NCBI GenBank assembly: GCA_021739695.1
Contig: JAIPBM010000027.1
Coordinates: 1 to 64,000, forward strand
Length of the DNA: 64,000 bases
DNA from: Flavobacteriales bacterium
GTDB taxonomy: Bacteria; Bacteroidota; Bacteroidia; UBA10329
Reading direction: 5' to 3'
Shown here: piece by piece, positions 61,307 through 64,000 of the stretch
How the letters are laid out: each line of letters begins with the position of its first letter
Position numbering within the stretch: position 1 is the first letter of the stretch
Notes under the pieces: model-generated
What the model was told of the DNA's origin: nothing
What the model saw: only the letters and a program-made list of their open reading frames with translations
The model's database searches: none
Position numbers and translations under genes: made by a program

Positions 61307-64000
61307 ATGAAACACATTTTACGATCAAGCACTTTGCTCGTTACCCTTGTCGCTGTTGCCAGTTCGGTAAACGCGCAGATTTCCTTTACCAATCGCACAT
61401 CTGAACTAAGTGACCCGACACATTATAGTGGCGTGGCCGTTACCGTGAATGATGTGAACAATGATGGTCTTGATGACATCGTTATTTTGGATAACGCACG
61501 TGACCTGAAAATTGAATTCCAGAAGATGGATGGCGTTTGGGTCGGTCTTGATGCAGGCGTGGAAATGGACGCGGGAGATGCTTGGGGTATGGCCGTAGGC
61601 GATGCGACCAACAACGGACACAGCGATGTTTTCTCTGGTCTTTTTGGAGGATTGCCTGATTATGCCAAAGCCAATGCAAATGGAAGTGCTTATACCGTTT
61701 CTGAACTTCCAACCTACGGTTTGGCCACTCAGTGTGTGAACTTGGCCGATATGGATGCGGATGGTGACCTCGATTTCTTCTCTTGTGGAGACACTGGCCC
61801 AAGTGGTATTTGGGAAAATGACGGATCGGGAAACTTCAGCTATTCAGGAGACAATATCATCCCAATGACACCTTCCTATAATTGGAATGTGGGAAACGAT
61901 GCTGGTTCAGGAAACTACGGCTCCACCTTTACGGATTATGACCTTGATGGTGACCTTGACCTTTACATCACACATTGCCGACAAGGGGTAAGTGGTAATT
62001 CAGACCCACGTAGAATTAACCAGATGTTCGTCAACGATGGCAATGGCAATTACGCAGAGGATTTTACGAATGTCAATCAATTGAGAATCGGTGCCCAATC
62101 TTGGTCAACCGACTTTCAGGATTTTGATAACGATGGCGATTTCGATGCATTCCTTACCAACCACGATGTGAATAACATGCTTTTGGAAAATATCAATGGC
62201 GTATTTACAGATATTTTCACTGGTAGTGGATTAGATATGTCGGTTGGAACGCCTATTCAAGGACTGATGCGCGATTTCAACAACGATATGTATGTGGATG
62301 TGCTTGTAACAGGTTCAGACAACTCAGAAACCTATGCCTTGTATCTGAACAATGGCGACAAGACCTTTACCAAGGTACCAGGCGCATTTGGCAGCTCTGG
62401 ATTGTATAGCCCAGCCATTGGCGATCTGAATCACGATGGATTCCTAGATGTATACGGAAGCTATGCAACGCTTTATACCAATCCTTCTTCTACACCCGAT
62501 GCCGTTTGGATCAATGATGGAAACGACAACAACTGGTTGGCAGTAGACCTACAGGGAACGATTTCTAACAGTAGCGCTGTAGGTTCTGTGGTTAGAATGT
62601 ACGGACCATGGGGCGTGCAGGTAAGAGAAGTTCGGTCTGGCGAAAGCTATGGAATCTGCAACTCACTCATCTCTTATTTCGGTCTAGCAGAGAACACGGA
62701 GATCGATAGCGTGGTGGTCGATTGGCCATCTTCTGGCATCCACCAAGTGGTAGTAAATCCAGCTCCTAATCAGTATCTCACCATTATCGAAAACCAGTGC
62801 GTGGCACCACAGGCCTTCATTACCTCCAATGGTCCTACCGTGCTATGCCAAGGCCAAAGCCTTGACCTGATGGCAACTGCTGGAAATGGCTACACTTACG
62901 AATGGTCTACAGGCGCTCAGACCTCACAGATTTCCATCACTACCACTGGTACGTACATGGTACGTATAACCGATACGAATGGCGGAGCGGGTTGTTCTGC
63001 GGTATCAGCCGCGCTGCAAGTAGAAGTGGCACCAGACGAGACGCCTTCTGTAAGTGTGCTTGGCGACCTTACTTTTTGCGAAGGAGGAAGTGTAACGCTC
63101 GTATCGTCTGATGCAGCCGCCTATTCATGGTCAAACAATTTGGGTTCTACCCAAAGTGTGGAGGTAACACAGGATGGTAGCTATGCGGTGACCATCACGG
63201 GTGCTTGCGATGATTTCACTTCGCAGACAATCACCGTAGATGTGCTTGAAGCACCAGCACCAACAGCCACCGATGTTCAAATTCCAACTGCTGGTACTGT
63301 TGATCTGACAGCAACAGGACTTGGTACTGATATCAATTGGTACGATCAGGCGCAGGGCGGTGTAGCCATTGGCACAGGAACCACGTTCACCACACCAACG
63401 GTGAGCAGCAGTCCAACATCCTTTTGGGTAGAAGAGGTGCATACTTACGGAGGACTTATCTCTTATGGTGCTAAAACAGACAACACGATTGCTGGCGGAC
63501 AATATCATACATCAACCGGATTCTATCTGCTGTTTGATGTACTGGAGGATATGACCCTAAAATCGGTGAAAGTATATGCTCAAGGAGCTGGTAACAGAAC
63601 GGTTTTCATAGAAGACAGCAACGGAAATACTGTTCAGTCTGAAGTAATTAATATTCCTGATGGCGAATCGCGTATCAATTTCACCGATTGGACATTGACT
63701 CCGGGTGCTGGTTACCGTTTCCGTGTGCTAGAAGCCAACCACGGTCTTTGGAGAGATAATAGCGGTGCGCAGGTCAGTTTCCCATATAACATCGGAGGAC
63801 TTGTAAGCGTTACCGGAGCAAACACACAGACTCCAACCTTTTACTACTATTACTACGATTGGGAAGTGGAAGCTGCTTCTTTTCAATGTGTGAGCAGCAG
63901 AACAGAGGTAGTGGTTACCATTGGTACCGTTGGAGTGGAAGAAGGAGAATTGGCAGAGGTAGAGCTCTATCCGAATCCAGCATCGAACTATGTAACCGTT
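61307..64000 (+). CDS. Secreted FG-GAP/ASPIC-UnbV protein with T9SS tail (cut by window edge)
   Basis: The reading frame is open from the ATG at 61307 to the edge, 898 codons. A signal peptide (LLVTLVAVASSVNAQ) is followed by calcium-binding VCBS/FG-GAP repeats with DxDxDGxxD loops (for example VNDVNNDGLDD, DYDLDGDLDLY, DFDNDGDFD, LNHDGFLD), an ASPIC/UnbV domain (about 425-495, NWLAVDLQG to YLTIIENQ), Ig-like SprB-type domains (CQGQSLDLMATAG; CEGGSVTLVSS) and a beta-rich region. The last residues, VELYPNPASNYVTV, begin a T9SS sorting domain, so only about 60 residues are missing. The protein is likely a surface adhesin or secreted binding protein. Confidence 0.9.
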   Translation, partial: MKHILRSSTLLVTLVAVASSVNAQISFTNRTSELSDPTHYSGVAVTVNDVNNDGLDDIVILDNARDLKIEFQKMDGVWVGLDAGVEMDAGDAWGMAVGDATNNGHSDVFSGLFGGLPDYAKANANGSAYTVSELPTYGLATQCVNLADMDADGDLDFFSCGDTGPSGIWENDGSGNFSYSGDNIIPMTPSYNWNVGNDAGSGNYGSTFTDYDLDGDLDLYITHCRQGVSGNSDPRRINQMFVNDGNGNYAEDFTNVNQLRIGAQSWSTDFQDFDNDGDFDAFLTNHDVNNMLLENINGVFTDIFTGSGLDMSVGTPIQGLMRDFNNDMYVDVLVTGSDNSETYALYLNNGDKTFTKVPGAFGSSGLYSPAIGDLNHDGFLDVYGSYATLYTNPSSTPDAVWINDGNDNNWLAVDLQGTISNSSAVGSVVRMYGPWGVQVREVRSGESYGICNSLISYFGLAENTEIDSVVVDWPSSGIHQVVVNPAPNQYLTIIENQCVAPQAFITSNGPTVLCQGQSLDLMATAGNGYTYEWSTGAQTSQISITTTGTYMVRITDTNGGAGCSAVSAALQVEVAPDETPSVSVLGDLTFCEGGSVTLVSSDAAAYSWSNNLGSTQSVEVTQDGSYAVTITGACDDFTSQTITVDVLEAPAPTATDVQIPTAGTVDLTATGLGTDINWYDQAQGGVAIGTGTTFTTPTVSSSPTSFWVEEVHTYGGLISYGAKTDNTIAGGQYHTSTGFYLLFDVLEDMTLKSVKVYAQGAGNRTVFIEDSNGNTVQSEVINIPDGESRINFTDWTLTPGAGYRFRVLEANHGLWRDNSGAQVSFPYNIGGLVSVTGANTQTPTFYYYYYDWEVEAASFQCVSSRTEVVVTIGTVGVEEGELAEVELYPNPASNYVTV

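Noticed and set aside
11982-64000. An enediyne-type locus, since DUF1702 and a UnbV-domain protein are both in the window.
   Set aside because: The two genes are about 50 kb apart, no enediyne polyketide synthase is present, and ASPIC/UnbV with FG-GAP repeats is common in secreted Bacteroidota proteins.
1-64000. tRNA or rRNA genes, prophage, insertion sequences, integrases.
   Set aside because: None was recognised on either strand by reading; short tRNAs could still be missed without a covariance search.

Overview
The window looks like chromosome of a Bacteroidota bacterium, most likely from the Flavobacteriales. At least four proteins end in type IX secretion (T9SS) sorting domains, several upstream regions carry the Bacteroidota promoter element TAnnTTTG, AsmA/TamB-like and propeller-type sensor proteins are present, and the ribosome encodes a THX-type small protein. 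No rRNA, tRNA, phage, insertion sequence or CRISPR array was seen.

1-8.1 kb: the 5' part of hutI (histidine degradation), a RelE/ParE-type toxin-antitoxin pair, an acidic amino acid or dicarboxylate symporter, an MntA/HepT toxin-antitoxin pair, an AsmA-family protein and an OmpA-like envelope protein whose start lies in a palindromic repeat.

8.2-18.3 kb: a compact gene set that looks biosynthetic. The plus strand encodes an acyl carrier protein, a ketosynthase with an intact Cys-His-His triad, a chain-length-factor-like ketosynthase, and an SRPBCC protein. After an AT-rich HNH-like gene, the minus strand reads (in transcription order) an HTH protein, a BtrH-like acyltransferase, an ABC ATPase, an ABC-2 permease, a flavoenzyme with all three flavin-dependent-halogenase motifs, and a DUF1702 protein. 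Together they suggest synthesis, flavin-dependent tailoring, acyl transfer and export of a polyketide- or fatty-acid-like product, related to but not the same as flexirubin/dialkylresorcinol loci. Palindromic repeats sit in its operon junctions and inside the DUF1702 reading frame.

18.4-33.4 kb: an alpha/beta hydrolase and a WbqC protein, a secreted peptidylarginine-deiminase-like enzyme with a T9SS tail, a minus-strand trio (unknown secreted protein, propeller/PP2C sensor, TPR protein), and a six-gene translationally coupled plus-strand operon (penicillin acylase, small membrane protein, patatin, rhomboid, GmhB-like phosphatase, class IV aminotransferase), then YqgE.

33.5-50.1 kb: a THX-like ribosomal protein, a T9SS M43 metalloprotease, a stand-alone predicted ncRNA of about 290 nt with its own promoter and terminator, an FAD oxidoreductase, a 1655-residue coiled-coil protein with about 225-bp repeats, an SGNH/PKD T9SS protein, tsaD and a divergent tamB-like gene.

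50.2-64 kb: a universal stress protein, a TetR-TolC-MFP-RND-thioesterase efflux operon, an OmpR-type two-component system, a small secreted protein, a lipoprotein, and the start of a large secreted FG-GAP/ASPIC-UnbV protein that runs off the window.
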